Below are positions 18,668-27,826 of a DNA stretch of 64,000 nt, piece after piece; positions within the stretch are counted from its first letter, which is position 1; each line of letters starts with the position of its first letter. Source of the stretch: Pantoea rodasii (GTDB taxonomy: Bacteria; Pseudomonadota; Gammaproteobacteria; Enterobacterales; Enterobacteriaceae); contig NZ_MLFP01000086.1 in assembly GCF_002095465.1 (NCBI RefSeq), positions 124,001-188,000 of the forward strand, in the 5' to 3' direction. Made by a program: the position numbers and the translations under genes. The notes beneath the pieces are model-generated. The model was not told the origin of the DNA and made no database searches. It saw only the letters and a program-made list of their open reading frames with translations.

Positions 18668-18706
18668 ATTGTAGACGCCGGGCCGGCAAAATTGAAGGAA
18701 TTAAGA
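18668..18706 (-). promoter_or_regulatory. Putative mdtA promoter with BaeR-box-like sequence
   Basis: The minus strand carries TACAAT (18673-18668) as a candidate -10, 72 bases before mdtA. The stretch TTCCTTCAATTTTGCC just upstream resembles the published BaeR box (TTTTTCTCCATDATTGGC) only partly. There is no good -35, as expected for an activator-dependent promoter. Treat the BaeR site as a suggestion. Confidence 0.35.
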
Positions 18707-18831
18707 ATATCTCCGCTAGCGGGCTAAGTATTCATATTACGTAAACATTTTGGCAGGAAAACGCATAAGCGCAGCGATTTCCTTTGCTAAGCTCAAAGGC
18801 AGTCATGTCTCGTTTCAATAAGGAGAACAAA

Positions 18832-19794
18832 ATGAGTCAACAGAAAACCCGTCAGCTTGGCGACAGTGGTATTCAGGTTCCGCTTCTCACTTTTGGCGGC
18901 AACGTTTTTGGCTGGACGGTCGACGAGAAAACCTCGTTCTCGCTGCTCGATGCGCTGGTGGAGAAGGGGCTATTCTTTATCGATACTGCCGACGTCTATT
19001 CGCGCTGGGCTCCCGGCAATGAAGGGGGCGAATCCGAAACCATCATCGGTAAATGGCTGAAAAAGAGCGGCAAGCGCGACAGTATTGTGCTGGCAACCAA
19101 AGTCGGGATGGAGCTGTCACCGGAGAAAACCGGGTTGAAGCCGGCTTATATCCGTCAGGCGGTAGAAGATTCGCTGCGCCGTTTGCAAACCGATGTGATC
19201 GATCTTTATCAGGCGCACCGCGACGATCAGGATACGCCGCTGGTGGAGACGCTGAAAGCCTTCGATTCACTGATTAAAGAAGGCAAAGTGCGTGCGATTG
19301 GTGCCTCCAATTACAAAGCGCAACGCCTGCAGGAAGCGCTGGATATCAGTAAAAAAGAGGGTCTGGCGCGCTATGAAACTCTGCAGCCGGAATACAACCT
19401 GTATGACCGCCAGGATTATGAAGGTGGGCTGGAACAAGTGGCGGTTAAAAATGGCCTGGGCGTGATTAACTACTATTCGCTGGCCAGTGGTTTCCTGAGC
19501 GGCAAATACAAAAAGCCGGAAGACGCCAGCAAAAGTAAACGCGGCCAGGGCATCGTCGAGAAGTATCTCAACGAGCGCGGCAAACGCATTGTCGAAGCGC
19601 TGGAGGATGTGGCGGCTTCGCATGATGCGTCTGCTACTCAGGTGGCGCTGGCGTGGCAGATTGCCCGTCCGAGCATCACTGCACCGATTGTGAGTGCGAC
19701 CTCGCTTGAACAGATTAATGAGCTGGTGAAAGCCACTGAGTTAGAGCTGAGCAAGCAGGAAATTGAAGAGCTGGCGCGCGCCAGTAACGCATAG
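18832..19794 (+). CDS. Aldo/keto reductase
   Basis: 320 residues from ATG 18832, where AAGGAG sits seven bases upstream; the ATG at 18784 is rejected for lack of a ribosome site. The catalytic tetrad of the family is visible: D51, Y56, K90 and H129. The N-terminal GGNVFGWTVDE and the fold order fit NADPH-dependent AKR enzymes related to the voltage-channel beta-subunit group. The physiological aldehyde is unknown. It is divergent from mdtA, with a 236-base shared upstream region, and ends at a clear terminator. Confidence 0.88.
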   Translation: MSQQKTRQLGDSGIQVPLLTFGGNVFGWTVDEKTSFSLLDALVEKGLFFIDTADVYSRWAPGNEGGESETIIGKWLKKSGKRDSIVLATKVGMELSPEKTGLKPAYIRQAVEDSLRRLQTDVIDLYQAHRDDQDTPLVETLKAFDSLIKEGKVRAIGASNYKAQRLQEALDISKKEGLARYETLQPEYNLYDRQDYEGGLEQVAVKNGLGVINYYSLASGFLSGKYKKPEDASKSKRGQGIVEKYLNERGKRIVEALEDVAASHDASATQVALAWQIARPSITAPIVSATSLEQINELVKATELELSKQEIEELARASNA

Positions 19795-19800
19795 TGACCA

Positions 19801-19837
19801 CGGGGCGCTACGGCGTCCCGCATTATTTTGTTTTTTT
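19801..19837 (+). terminator. Terminator after the aldo/keto reductase
   Basis: CGGGGCGC-TACG-GCGTCCCG forms an 8-bp stem with a tetraloop (one G-T pair), followed by ATTATTTTGTTTTTTT. It begins 7 bases after the reductase stop. Confidence 0.8.
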
Positions 19838-20013
19838 GCCATGCAAAAAATGCCATTTCTGTAAAAAAATATTCATTCATAGACCACTGTCACAATTGCA
19901 TTATTTAACTATCACCCTTGCATTCACTGCGCACATATTTGCAAAAACTGACATATCCCCAGCACTATCCTCTGTTCGATCCTTTCCAGTCACTCCACAA
20001 AAGAATAATGATC

Positions 20014-21347
20014 ATGAACAGAAAAAAGCAGTGCAGCATATGCCCCGTCTGGCAGCGGGCACCCTGATGTTTGCGATGTTAAGTACATCAGCAATGGCGG
20101 CTGATGCATTTAGCTATGACTCACCGTATATGTTCGGCGATTGGGGTGGTTCCCGAACGCAGCTGGAAAATGACGGCATAAAATTCGACGTCAATTACAC
20201 CATGGAGAGCGCGTCTAACCTTGCTGGTGGCGCTGATACCAACACCTCAATGCGCTACAGCGATCAGTGGGCATTTGGCGCAAACTTCGATCTGGAAAAA
20301 CTGCTGAACTGGCAGGACGCACAATTCCAGATGACCATTACCGATCGTAATGGGCAGAACATCTCCGATCAGGTGGCCGATCGCCGCACCGGGATGCTTT
20401 CTTCGACGCAGGAAGTGTATGGCCGTGGACAAACCTGGCGCCTGACGCAGTTCTGGTTAAGCAAAGGCCTGTTCGATGACGCGGTTAACCTGAAAGCCGG
20501 TCGTGTCACCGTCGGTGAAGATTTCGATAACTTCGACAGTAAGTTCCAGAACCTTGCCTTTGGTAGCGGCCAGGCGGGTAACTGGCGTGGCGATCGCTGG
20601 TTTAACTGGCCGGTATCCCAATGGGGCGGTCGTGTGAAATTCAACATCACGCCGGAAGTGTTCTTCCAGGTCGGCTTCTATAACCAGAACAGCTCGAACT
20701 ACGATCGCGGCGATGGCTTCCGTCTCGACACCAGCAACTCCGAAGGCAATATGGTGCCGGTGGAACTGGGCTGGAAACCAACCTTGGGTGCCGACAAACT
20801 GCCGGGTAACTACCGTATCGGGTATTACTACTCGTCAGCCAACAGCGATAACTACGGCAGCTGGCGCGATGGGGCTTATCAGAGCCAGGATCACGCCTAC
20901 GGCGGATATGTGCTGTTGCAACAGCAGTTGACGGCGCAAGGTGGCGATGCCAGCCGTGGTTTGGGCGTGACGGTTCAGGCGGTGATGAACGACCACAAAA
21001 CCTCGAAAACCGACAATTACCAATCCATCAGCTTTACCTGGAAAGGACCGTTTGATGCGCGTCCACAGGATGAGATCGGGGTTGGTGCGGCGCGTATTCA
21101 CGTCAACAGTGCTTATACCCGCTCGCTGCGTGAGCAGAACAATGCCAACGGCGAAACTGATTTCAACAGCCCAACTTATCTGCCGATTCAGGATGGCTCG
21201 GAATATAACTACGAGGTTTATTACAACGCGCAGCTAACCAAATGGCTGCAGCTGCGTCCGAACCTGCAGTATGTGGTGGCGCCGGGTGCAGTGAGTGAAG
21301 TGAAAGATGCGTTTGTTGGCGGTATCGCGGCGAACATTAATTTCTGA
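20014..21347 (+). CDS. OprB-family carbohydrate-selective porin (probable one-base shift at the N-terminus)
   Basis: An outer-membrane 16-strand porin by family. Mature protein begins near ADAFSYDSPYMFGDWGG, with the OprB-type opening GDWGGSRTQLENDGI, and ends in the aromatic residue F (AANINF) typical of outer-membrane barrels. The best start is ATG 20014; its frame (MNRKK) meets the signal peptide AVQHMPRLAAGTLMF...SAMA only if the six-A run at 20022-20027 has seven, giving about 444 residues. Without that, the first ATG giving a usable signal peptide is at 20040 (435 residues). It imports sugars by diffusion. It is convergent with yegD. Confidence 0.85.
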
Positions 21348-21363
21348 TTCGCGGATGCAGACG

Positions 21364-21394
21364 AAAATGGCGGCCAGATGGGCCGCCATTTTTT
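21364..21394. terminator. Bidirectional terminator between the porin gene and yegD
   Basis: AAAATGGCGGCC and GGCCGCCATTTT form a 12-bp perfect stem with A and T runs on both sides. It serves the porin gene on the plus strand and yegD on the minus strand. Confidence 0.9.
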
Positions 21395-21399
21395 GCAGA

Positions 21400-22752
21400 T
21401 TAACGGAACATCACTTCCGCCCAGCGCGCCAGACCGGCGGTAACCGAGCCGAAATCATCGCCACCGGCAATGGGCGTGTCCGGTAAGGCCTGCTGTAATG
21501 CCGCACGCAGCACCGGTGATCGTGCGCTGCCGCCGGTGAGATAAATCACTTCCGGCTTGGTTTCACAGGTCGCCAGCGCCAGATGAACCTGCTCAAGAAT
21601 CCGCTCCAGCGGCTGATTGATGGCTTCTTCCAGCTGCGTGGCACTGATTTCAGCCTGCAATGATTGGGCAATAAATGCCAGCGAGGCGTCTGTTTCAGCC
21701 ACTTCAGACAGCGCAATTTTGCTCTCTTCCGCTGCGCGCACCAAACGATAGCTCAGCTTCTGCTGCCACACTTTCAGCAGGTGCGCCACTTTCTCACCTT
21801 CTTCGGCATCGCGAATTAAATCACGCAGCAGTTTGCCACTCGCCGCTGAATAAAAATCGCTCTGCGCCGGAACGTCGTTAATCGCGACGGCATTCCACCA
21901 CGGCAGCGCGGGCAGGGCGGTGCCTTTCTGCGTGTTACCGCCAAGGCCCAGCAGTGGCATCAGGGTTTTGAACGCCAGCACGATGTCCAGATCGTTACCG
22001 CCCACGCGGCAACCACTGTGGCCTAACAGGCTTTCACGACGATCGGTTTTGTTGCGCCATTCCGGCCCCATTAGCAGCATCGAGCAGTCGGTGGTACCAC
22101 CGCCGATATCCACCACCAGCACGCGCGTCTCTTTATCCAGCGTGGCTTCAAAGTCCAGCCCGGCCGCGACCGGTTCGAACTGAAACTCCACGTCTCGGAA
22201 ACCGGCACGCTTTGCCGCTCGCAGCAAAATACCCTGCGCCTGCTGGTTCGCGTCTTCGCCACCAAGGCCCTGGAAGTTAATCGGGCGGCCGATCACCGCC
22301 TGCTCAATCGGGCGGTCAGTTTGCGTTTCGCCCTGCTGGCGAATGTGCAACATCATGGCGCACACCAGATCTTCAAAGAAGGCGATTTGCTGTGGTTTCA
22401 GGCCGTTAGCGCCAAGGAAAGATTTCGGTGATTTCACAAACCACACGTCTTCCGGGTCCACCATATATTGTTGCAGCGCCGTCAGGCCGAACTGCACGCT
22501 GCCTGGCGTGACCTCAATATCTTCTTCGCGGTTATAGCGTAATGCACGCTGCAACAGCGCAGTGCCTTCAACGTCCGGTGTTGGCACCTGATGATGACGA
22601 TGCAGCCATTCGCTGATCGCTTCGCGCGTTGGCGCACAAATCATGGAGGGAAGCAGGCGCTGACCTTTCTCCAGTGTCAGCAGGCGCGGTGTGCCGTTCT
22701 CGCTGACTGCGATTGAACAGTTGGCCGTGCCGTAATCGAATCCAATGAACAT
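21400..22752 (-). CDS. yegD: Hsp70-like chaperone homologue YegD
   Basis: 450 residues from ATG 22752, the E. coli length, preceded by GGGGGAT. The actin/Hsp70 ATPase pattern is present: phosphate-1 loop FIGFDYGTANCS, VVDIGGGTTDCS, and LTGGSARSP near the end. The substrate-binding part is reduced compared with DnaK, as in all YegD proteins, and its clients are unknown. It is 75 bases from the end of yegE and read in the same direction. Confidence 0.93.
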   Translation of the reverse strand: MFIGFDYGTANCSIAVSENGTPRLLTLEKGQRLLPSMICAPTREAISEWLHRHHQVPTPDVEGTALLQRALRYNREEDIEVTPGSVQFGLTALQQYMVDPEDVWFVKSPKSFLGANGLKPQQIAFFEDLVCAMMLHIRQQGETQTDRPIEQAVIGRPINFQGLGGEDANQQAQGILLRAAKRAGFRDVEFQFEPVAAGLDFEATLDKETRVLVVDIGGGTTDCSMLLMGPEWRNKTDRRESLLGHSGCRVGGNDLDIVLAFKTLMPLLGLGGNTQKGTALPALPWWNAVAINDVPAQSDFYSAASGKLLRDLIRDAEEGEKVAHLLKVWQQKLSYRLVRAAEESKIALSEVAETDASLAFIAQSLQAEISATQLEEAINQPLERILEQVHLALATCETKPEVIYLTGGSARSPVLRAALQQALPDTPIAGGDDFGSVTAGLARWAEVMFR

Positions 22753-22827
22753 TTTATCCCCCATGCCAGAAAAAAGGGGGCGACTTTAGCGCAGCCAGCG
22801 CGGGCTGGCAATAAGCAGTGTGGCAGT

Positions 22828-25391
22828 TTACATCTGCACTTCCTGATAAACGTGATACTGACCACGGCCCGCGTGTTTTGCGCTATAACAGGCGACATCC
22901 GCCTGTGACATCACCACGTTACTGATGCAGTTATGCTGATCAATCTGCGTAATCCCCGCGCTGGCCCCGACGTGATAGGGATGATCATGCCAGACAAAGG
23001 TGTATTCATTGACCGAAGTGACAATGCGCTGCACCACATCGCGCATCTGATCGACTTCGCTATTAGGCAGCAACACGCCAAATTCATCACCGCCAAGGCG
23101 CGCCAACACATCGCTGCTGCGCAGATGCCTTTGCATCAAATCCGCCAGTTCGCGTAACAGCGCATCGCCCGCTGCATGTCCGGCACTGTCATTCACCGCT
23201 TTAAACTTATCGAGATCGATAAACACCAGCACGTGCTGGGTGTTGTTGGCTGCGGCATCGTTGACCATGCGCTTGAGCTGCTGTTCAAAACTGTGGCGAT
23301 TCGGCAAACGGGTCAGCATATCGTGTGAGGCGCTGTAGGTCAGGCGCTTCATCATTTTGCGCGATTCACTGACGTCCTGAATAACCATCACGGCACCAAT
23401 GCTGGCGCCGGTTAAAGTTTTCAGCGGCGTAATGCTGTAGTGAATTTCCACCTGAGTGCCATCCGGCGTATGCAGCACCAGCTCCTCTTCCAGATCCGGA
23501 GAGGTTTTTCATCCGGTAAGCGGCACAGCAAGACATTTTCCACGCGCATGCCGGTTGCGCCTCGCGTGATATTCAGCAATTCAGTAATGGCGACGCCCGC
23601 AGCTTGCTGCTGTGACCAGCCGCTCAGGGTTTCGGCTACCGGGTTCATAAAGGTGACGCGCATTTCATCGTCGGTACTGATGACCGCTTCACCGATGGAA
23701 TCCAGCGTGATCGCCATACGCTCTTTTTCCTGGAACAGCGCTTCGTTCAGCGCACGCAGTGGCGTAATGTCCTGGCAGATCCCGAGCATACGTTCGATTT
23801 GGCCATCCTGGCTGAGAATGCGATTCGCCTCGGTGCGGATAAAACGTGAGCCGCTGGGCAGAATAATACGGTATTCCAGATGGAACGCGCTGCGACGTTC
23901 AATCGCCTGCTGAATAGCCAGCGCCGCAGTTTCCCGCTCGGCAGGATCAAGCAAATGTAACCACACATCATAGGTGGGCACCTGATGTGGCCCCAGCGCG
24001 AACAGCTCATACATGCGCTTGTCCCACAGCATTTCACCGCTCAGCAGGTTCCACTCCCACACGCCGATACCGCCAGCTTCGTTAGCCAGCGTGATACGTT
24101 CCATCAGACGACGATTCACCTGCTCACTTTGTTTGAGTTCAGAAATATCGACAATCTGCGCAATAAAATAGAACGGCTGCTGTTGTGCATCGCGCACCAT
24201 GGAAACCGTCAGGCGCGCCCAGACGATCTCACCATCCTTGCGGAAATAGCGCTTCTCCATGGTGTAGGTCATGATTTCACCTGCCACCAATCGCTCCAGC
24301 TGTTGCAGATCACTGTTGAGATCGTCGGGATGGGTGATTTGCTGGAAGGTCAGTTTTTTCAGCTCGTCCGCCGGAAAGCCCAGCGTCTGACACAGCGAAT
24401 GATTCACCTGTTGCCAGCCGCCGTTGGGCGAGACCAGCGCCATGCCGATCGCCGAATACTCCATTGCGTTGCGAAAACGGGTTTCACTCTCACTGATATG
24501 ATGCTTTTCACGCTGGAACGCATCCATCACCAGCGCCATCACGTGGCTGGGGAGCAGCACCAGCAGGAATGGCAGCCAGGTGCTGACCTGACCAAACAGC
24601 AATTCATTTTGCGCCAGGTTAACCCAATTGAAGGCCAGCAGAATCGAGATAAAACTGGCATTGAGGAAGAACAGTACAAAGGCTTCAAACTTGGGCAGGC
24701 GCACCGCGCACCAAAAGAGGATCACCACAATAAAGGTGAACGGCCACGGCAGAAAACGCAGTGATAAGTAGCTGGCGAGCAGGGTAACGAACAGCGTCAG
24801 CAAAGTTTCCAGCTGGCGTCCCGGCGTGATCAACTGGCGCAGGGGCTTATTCGGCCACAGCAGCAATACCGGGCCAAACGCCAGCACGCCAATCACCTCG
24901 GAAATAACCCAGGTAGAAAAGAACGGTAGTGAGGCGCGGTGGCCGACCTGAAGCATCCACACTGCGACCACGCCGCCGATCAGGGGGGCAATCAGACCGG
25001 CGCAGAGGGCGAATCGCACCCAATCGAGCAACGAATTTAGGGGGTTTTTACGATCGAGTAACGCGCGCAGCATCAAGCCACCCAAAACGGCTTGCACCAT
25101 ATTCAGGATGGCAAATTTAAGGTTGCTTAGTGCCGGACCAATCACCAGCAAATTAGCCAGCGAGGTGCCAATCACGCAGCCAAGCAGCAGCAAGGGCACG
25201 TGCTTTGAAGGGGCACGAAAAACCACCACCGTCATTAAGGCCGTGGAATACCAAAGCGGGGAAATGCGGCCGCTGACGACAATCAGTTCCAGACAAAATA
25301 GCGTCAGCAAAAAGGCTAAAGCGCCAAGGAACAAGGCGTTAAGCCAATGTCTTTGCGATCTATCCGGGGAGGTCAATATCTCTAGGGTCAT
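22828..25391 (-). CDS. yegE: Membrane diguanylate cyclase YegE/DgcE type (one-base frameshift, no EAL domain)
   Basis: From ATG 25391 the protein has an N-terminal MASE1 block of about eight membrane helices, several PAS/PAC sensor domains and a GGDEF domain. The frame breaks at a five-A run (about 23505-23509): LPDEK should continue SPDLEEELVLH; one more A gives 854 residues. The active site GGDEF is intact, and RSSD five residues before it forms an inhibitory I-site, so c-di-GMP synthesis with feedback control is expected. E. coli YegE is about 1,105 residues with a C-terminal EAL domain; here the protein stops after GGDEF, 75 bases before yegD. Confidence 0.88.
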
Positions 25392-25541
25392 GCACGAATC
25401 CAGCCGCGCGCATTCGCTACACGACGAAAAATGCGCCAATCATTCTCTGTTTTGCATGCTAGCACATCTCAATAAGATGTCTGTGCAGAAATCTATTTTA
25501 GCGGGTATTCAACCCATTGATGGGTCTCTGTCGCAAAATTT

Positions 25542-26156
25542 CTACTGCCGAAACAGGTCGGCGCGCGTGTAGGGCTTTTCCAGCCCGGCGAGATTGGCAG
25601 AAAATCGTTCGAGGAATTGCTGGGTGGTGGCGACCCGCCCGTGTCCCATTAACACCAGCGGCAACAGCAACGCGACACACACCTGCGCCAGACTAAACCC
25701 TTTGAGTGCGGTACGTCGCTGCGTCACCAGGAAGGCGCTGCTCAGGGTAAAGCCCAGCATCAGACCCGCCAGCACTTCGCTAAAGGAGTGCGCATGAATT
25801 ACCAGCCGTGACAGGCCAACCATCAGCGGGATGGCATAACCAATGCCGATGGTGAGGGTGCGCCAAAAGGTGGGAAATCGTCCCGATACCAGCCACATCA
25901 TTACCGGCCACAAGGTGGCAGACATGGCGCTGTGGCCGCTAAAGCCGGTGAAGTTGAATCTGGCACTACCAATTCCGAAGCCAAGGAACAAAATTTTCGA
26001 GAGGCTAACCAGCAAGCCAGCGAGGCCAAAGGCCAACAACCAATACCAGACGGTTTGGCGGTTATCGCTTTTCCATGGCAATACCAGTGCGATGATCACC
26101 GCAGTCGGGATCAGCAGCATACTGTCGCCAAAATAAGTCAGGGTTTTCCAGCTCAT
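25542..26156 (-). CDS. PAP2-family membrane phosphatase
   Basis: 204 residues from ATG 26156, preceded by AAGGAAA; the earlier ATG at 26273 adds a stretch that looks non-coding. Several hydrophobic helices surround the PAP2 motifs: SGHS at 73-76 and SRLVIHAH at 116-123, where the second His is the expected nucleophile. The first motif (KX6RP) is degenerate. Relatives dephosphorylate undecaprenyl pyrophosphate, phosphatidylglycerol phosphate or lipid A. It stands between yegE and udk. The substrate is not predictable, but lipid-carrier recycling would suit the nearby polysaccharide genes. Confidence 0.8.
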   Translation of the reverse strand: MSWKTLTYFGDSMLLIPTAVIIALVLPWKSDNRQTVWYWLLAFGLAGLLVSLSKILFLGFGIGSARFNFTGFSGHSAMSATLWPVMMWLVSGRFPTFWRTLTIGIGYAIPLMVGLSRLVIHAHSFSEVLAGLMLGFTLSSAFLVTQRRTALKGFSLAQVCVALLLPLVLMGHGRVATTQQFLERFSANLAGLEKPYTRADLFRQ

Positions 26157-26385
26157 ACTTTTCCTTGCGGCTTCATTTATCAACCTGCGCTGGACAGAGC
26201 ACAGGCAGGTGAACAGTGTATCGATTAAGCGTCTGGCTGCAAAAGGGGATATTCTGAAAAGCCGCTGGCCCATTTCTCTGGCATCAAACCGGTGAAATAC
26301 CTATAATTGCCGCCAACAAACCCTCTCAATCGGCCCATTGCAGTTTCGGCTTCAATTGGCTCCAGTTATCAGGTCTTAAAAAAGT

Positions 26386-27023
26386 ATGACTGACAAGTCT
26401 CATCAGTGCGTGATCGTTGGCATCGCAGGTGCATCCGCATCCGGAAAAAGTCTCATTGCCAGCACGCTCTATCGTGAAATCCGTGACCAGGTCGGTGACG
26501 AGCATATCGGTGTGATCCCCGAAGATGCCTACTACAAAGATCAGAGCCACCTCACCATGGAAGAGAGGGTGAAAACCAACTATGACCATCCTAGCGCCAT
26601 GGACCACGATCTGCTGCTGCAGCATCTGCGCGCTTTAAAGGCAGGTCAGGATATTGAGTTACCGGTTTACAGCTATGTTGAGCATACGCGCACCACGGAC
26701 TGTATTCATCTCAAGCCGAAAAAGTGATTATCCTTGAAGGCATTCTGCTGCTGACCGATGCGCGTCTGCGTCAGGAGATGAACTTCTCCATCTTCGTGGA
26801 TACCCCGCTGGATATTTGCCTGATGCGCCGCATGAAGCGCGATGTGAATGAGCGTGGCCGTTCAATGGATTCCGTGATGAGTCAGTATCAGAAGACCGTG
26901 CGTCCGATGTTCCTGCAATTTATCGAGCCCTCAAAGCAATACGCTGACATTATCGTGCCGCGCGGTGGGAAAAACCGTATCGCCATCGATATTCTCAAAG
27001 CCAAGATTAACCAATATCTCTGA
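26386..27023 (+). CDS. udk: Uridine kinase Udk (one-base frameshift)
   Basis: Phosphorylates uridine and cytidine in pyrimidine salvage. The P-loop GASASGKS is at residues 15-22. The frame runs to ...LKPK and then hits TGA at 26725-26727; adding one A to the AAAAA run just before it gives KKVIILEGILLL and a 212-residue protein (E. coli 213). Everything after the break matches the family closely (RDVNERGRSMDSVM, PRGGKNRIAIDIL). It is followed by dcd in the same direction, as in E. coli. Confidence 0.92.
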
Positions 27024-27110
27024 AAATACTGCGTCCGGATGGACGTGACGCGTGAAGGTTGTCACAACAGCGGCGACCTTTCGCTACACTTAAAGCATGG
27101 AGACTCAGCG

Positions 27111-27692
27111 ATGAGATTATGCGACCGCGACATTGAAGCCTGGCTCGACAACGGTAAACTGGTGATTGATCCCCGTCCGCCGGTCGAACGCATAAATGGC
27201 GCCACCGTGGATGTCCGCCTCGGCAATCAGTTCCGCACCTTTAGCGGCCATACCGCGCCATTCATCGACTTAAGTGGTCCTAAGCATGAAGTCAGTGCTG
27301 CGCTGGATCGTGTGATGAGCGATGAGATTGTGTTGCCGGAAGGCGAAGCGTTCTTCCTGCACCCAGGCGAACTGGCGCTGGCAGTCACGCTGGAGTCGGT
27401 CACGATTCCTGATGATTTGGTGGGTTGGCTGGATGGTCGATCTTCACTGGCGCGTCTGGGTTTGATGGTGCACGTCACGGCGCACCGTATCGATCCGGGC
27501 TGGCAGGGACGTATCGTATTGGAATTCTATAACTCGGGTAAGCTGCCGCTGGCGCTGCGTCCGGGAATGTTAATCGGTGCATTAAGCTTTGAGCCCTTGT
27601 CTGGCCCGGCAGCACGTCCTTACAACCGTCGCGAAGATGCAAAATATCGCGGCCAGCAGGGTGCAGACGCGAGCCGTATCGACAAAGACTGA
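27111..27692 (+). CDS. dcd: dCTP deaminase
   Basis: 193 residues from ATG 27111, the E. coli length; a longer in-frame start at 27039 is rejected because MRLCDRDIEAWL is the conserved beginning. The active-site block GWLDGRSSLARLGLMVH and the catalytic E138 in RIVLEFYNSG are present. It converts dCTP to dUTP, feeding dTTP synthesis. It lies 87 bases after udk, both serving pyrimidine nucleotides, and is followed by an ERIC element and asmA. Confidence 0.96.
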   Translation: MRLCDRDIEAWLDNGKLVIDPRPPVERINGATVDVRLGNQFRTFSGHTAPFIDLSGPKHEVSAALDRVMSDEIVLPEGEAFFLHPGELALAVTLESVTIPDDLVGWLDGRSSLARLGLMVHVTAHRIDPGWQGRIVLEFYNSGKLPLALRPGMLIGALSFEPLSGPAARPYNRREDAKYRGQQGADASRIDKD

Positions 27693-27695
27693 TGT

Positions 27696-27817
27696 TCGCC
27701 TACATTATTCAAGGTGCGGCAAGGCGGCAAAAAAGTGAATCTTCAGAAGCGACATACGTCAGTGACTGAGGTGAATGAGCGCAGCCAACGCCGCTGCAGC
27801 ATGAAGAATGACGGTGA
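27696..27817. repeat. ERIC (IRU) element, diverged copy
   Basis: The 122 bases between dcd and asmA show the ERIC layout: terminal arms TCGCCTACATTATTCA and TGAAGAATGACGGTGA are inverted matches. The inner part contains GTGAATCTTC, ACGTCAGTGACTGAGGTGA and GCAGCCAACG, close to the ERIC consensus. A second copy is at 43600-43721. Transcribed with dcd-asmA it would fold into a long hairpin. Confidence 0.85.
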
Positions 27818-27826
27818 TGAGGGATT

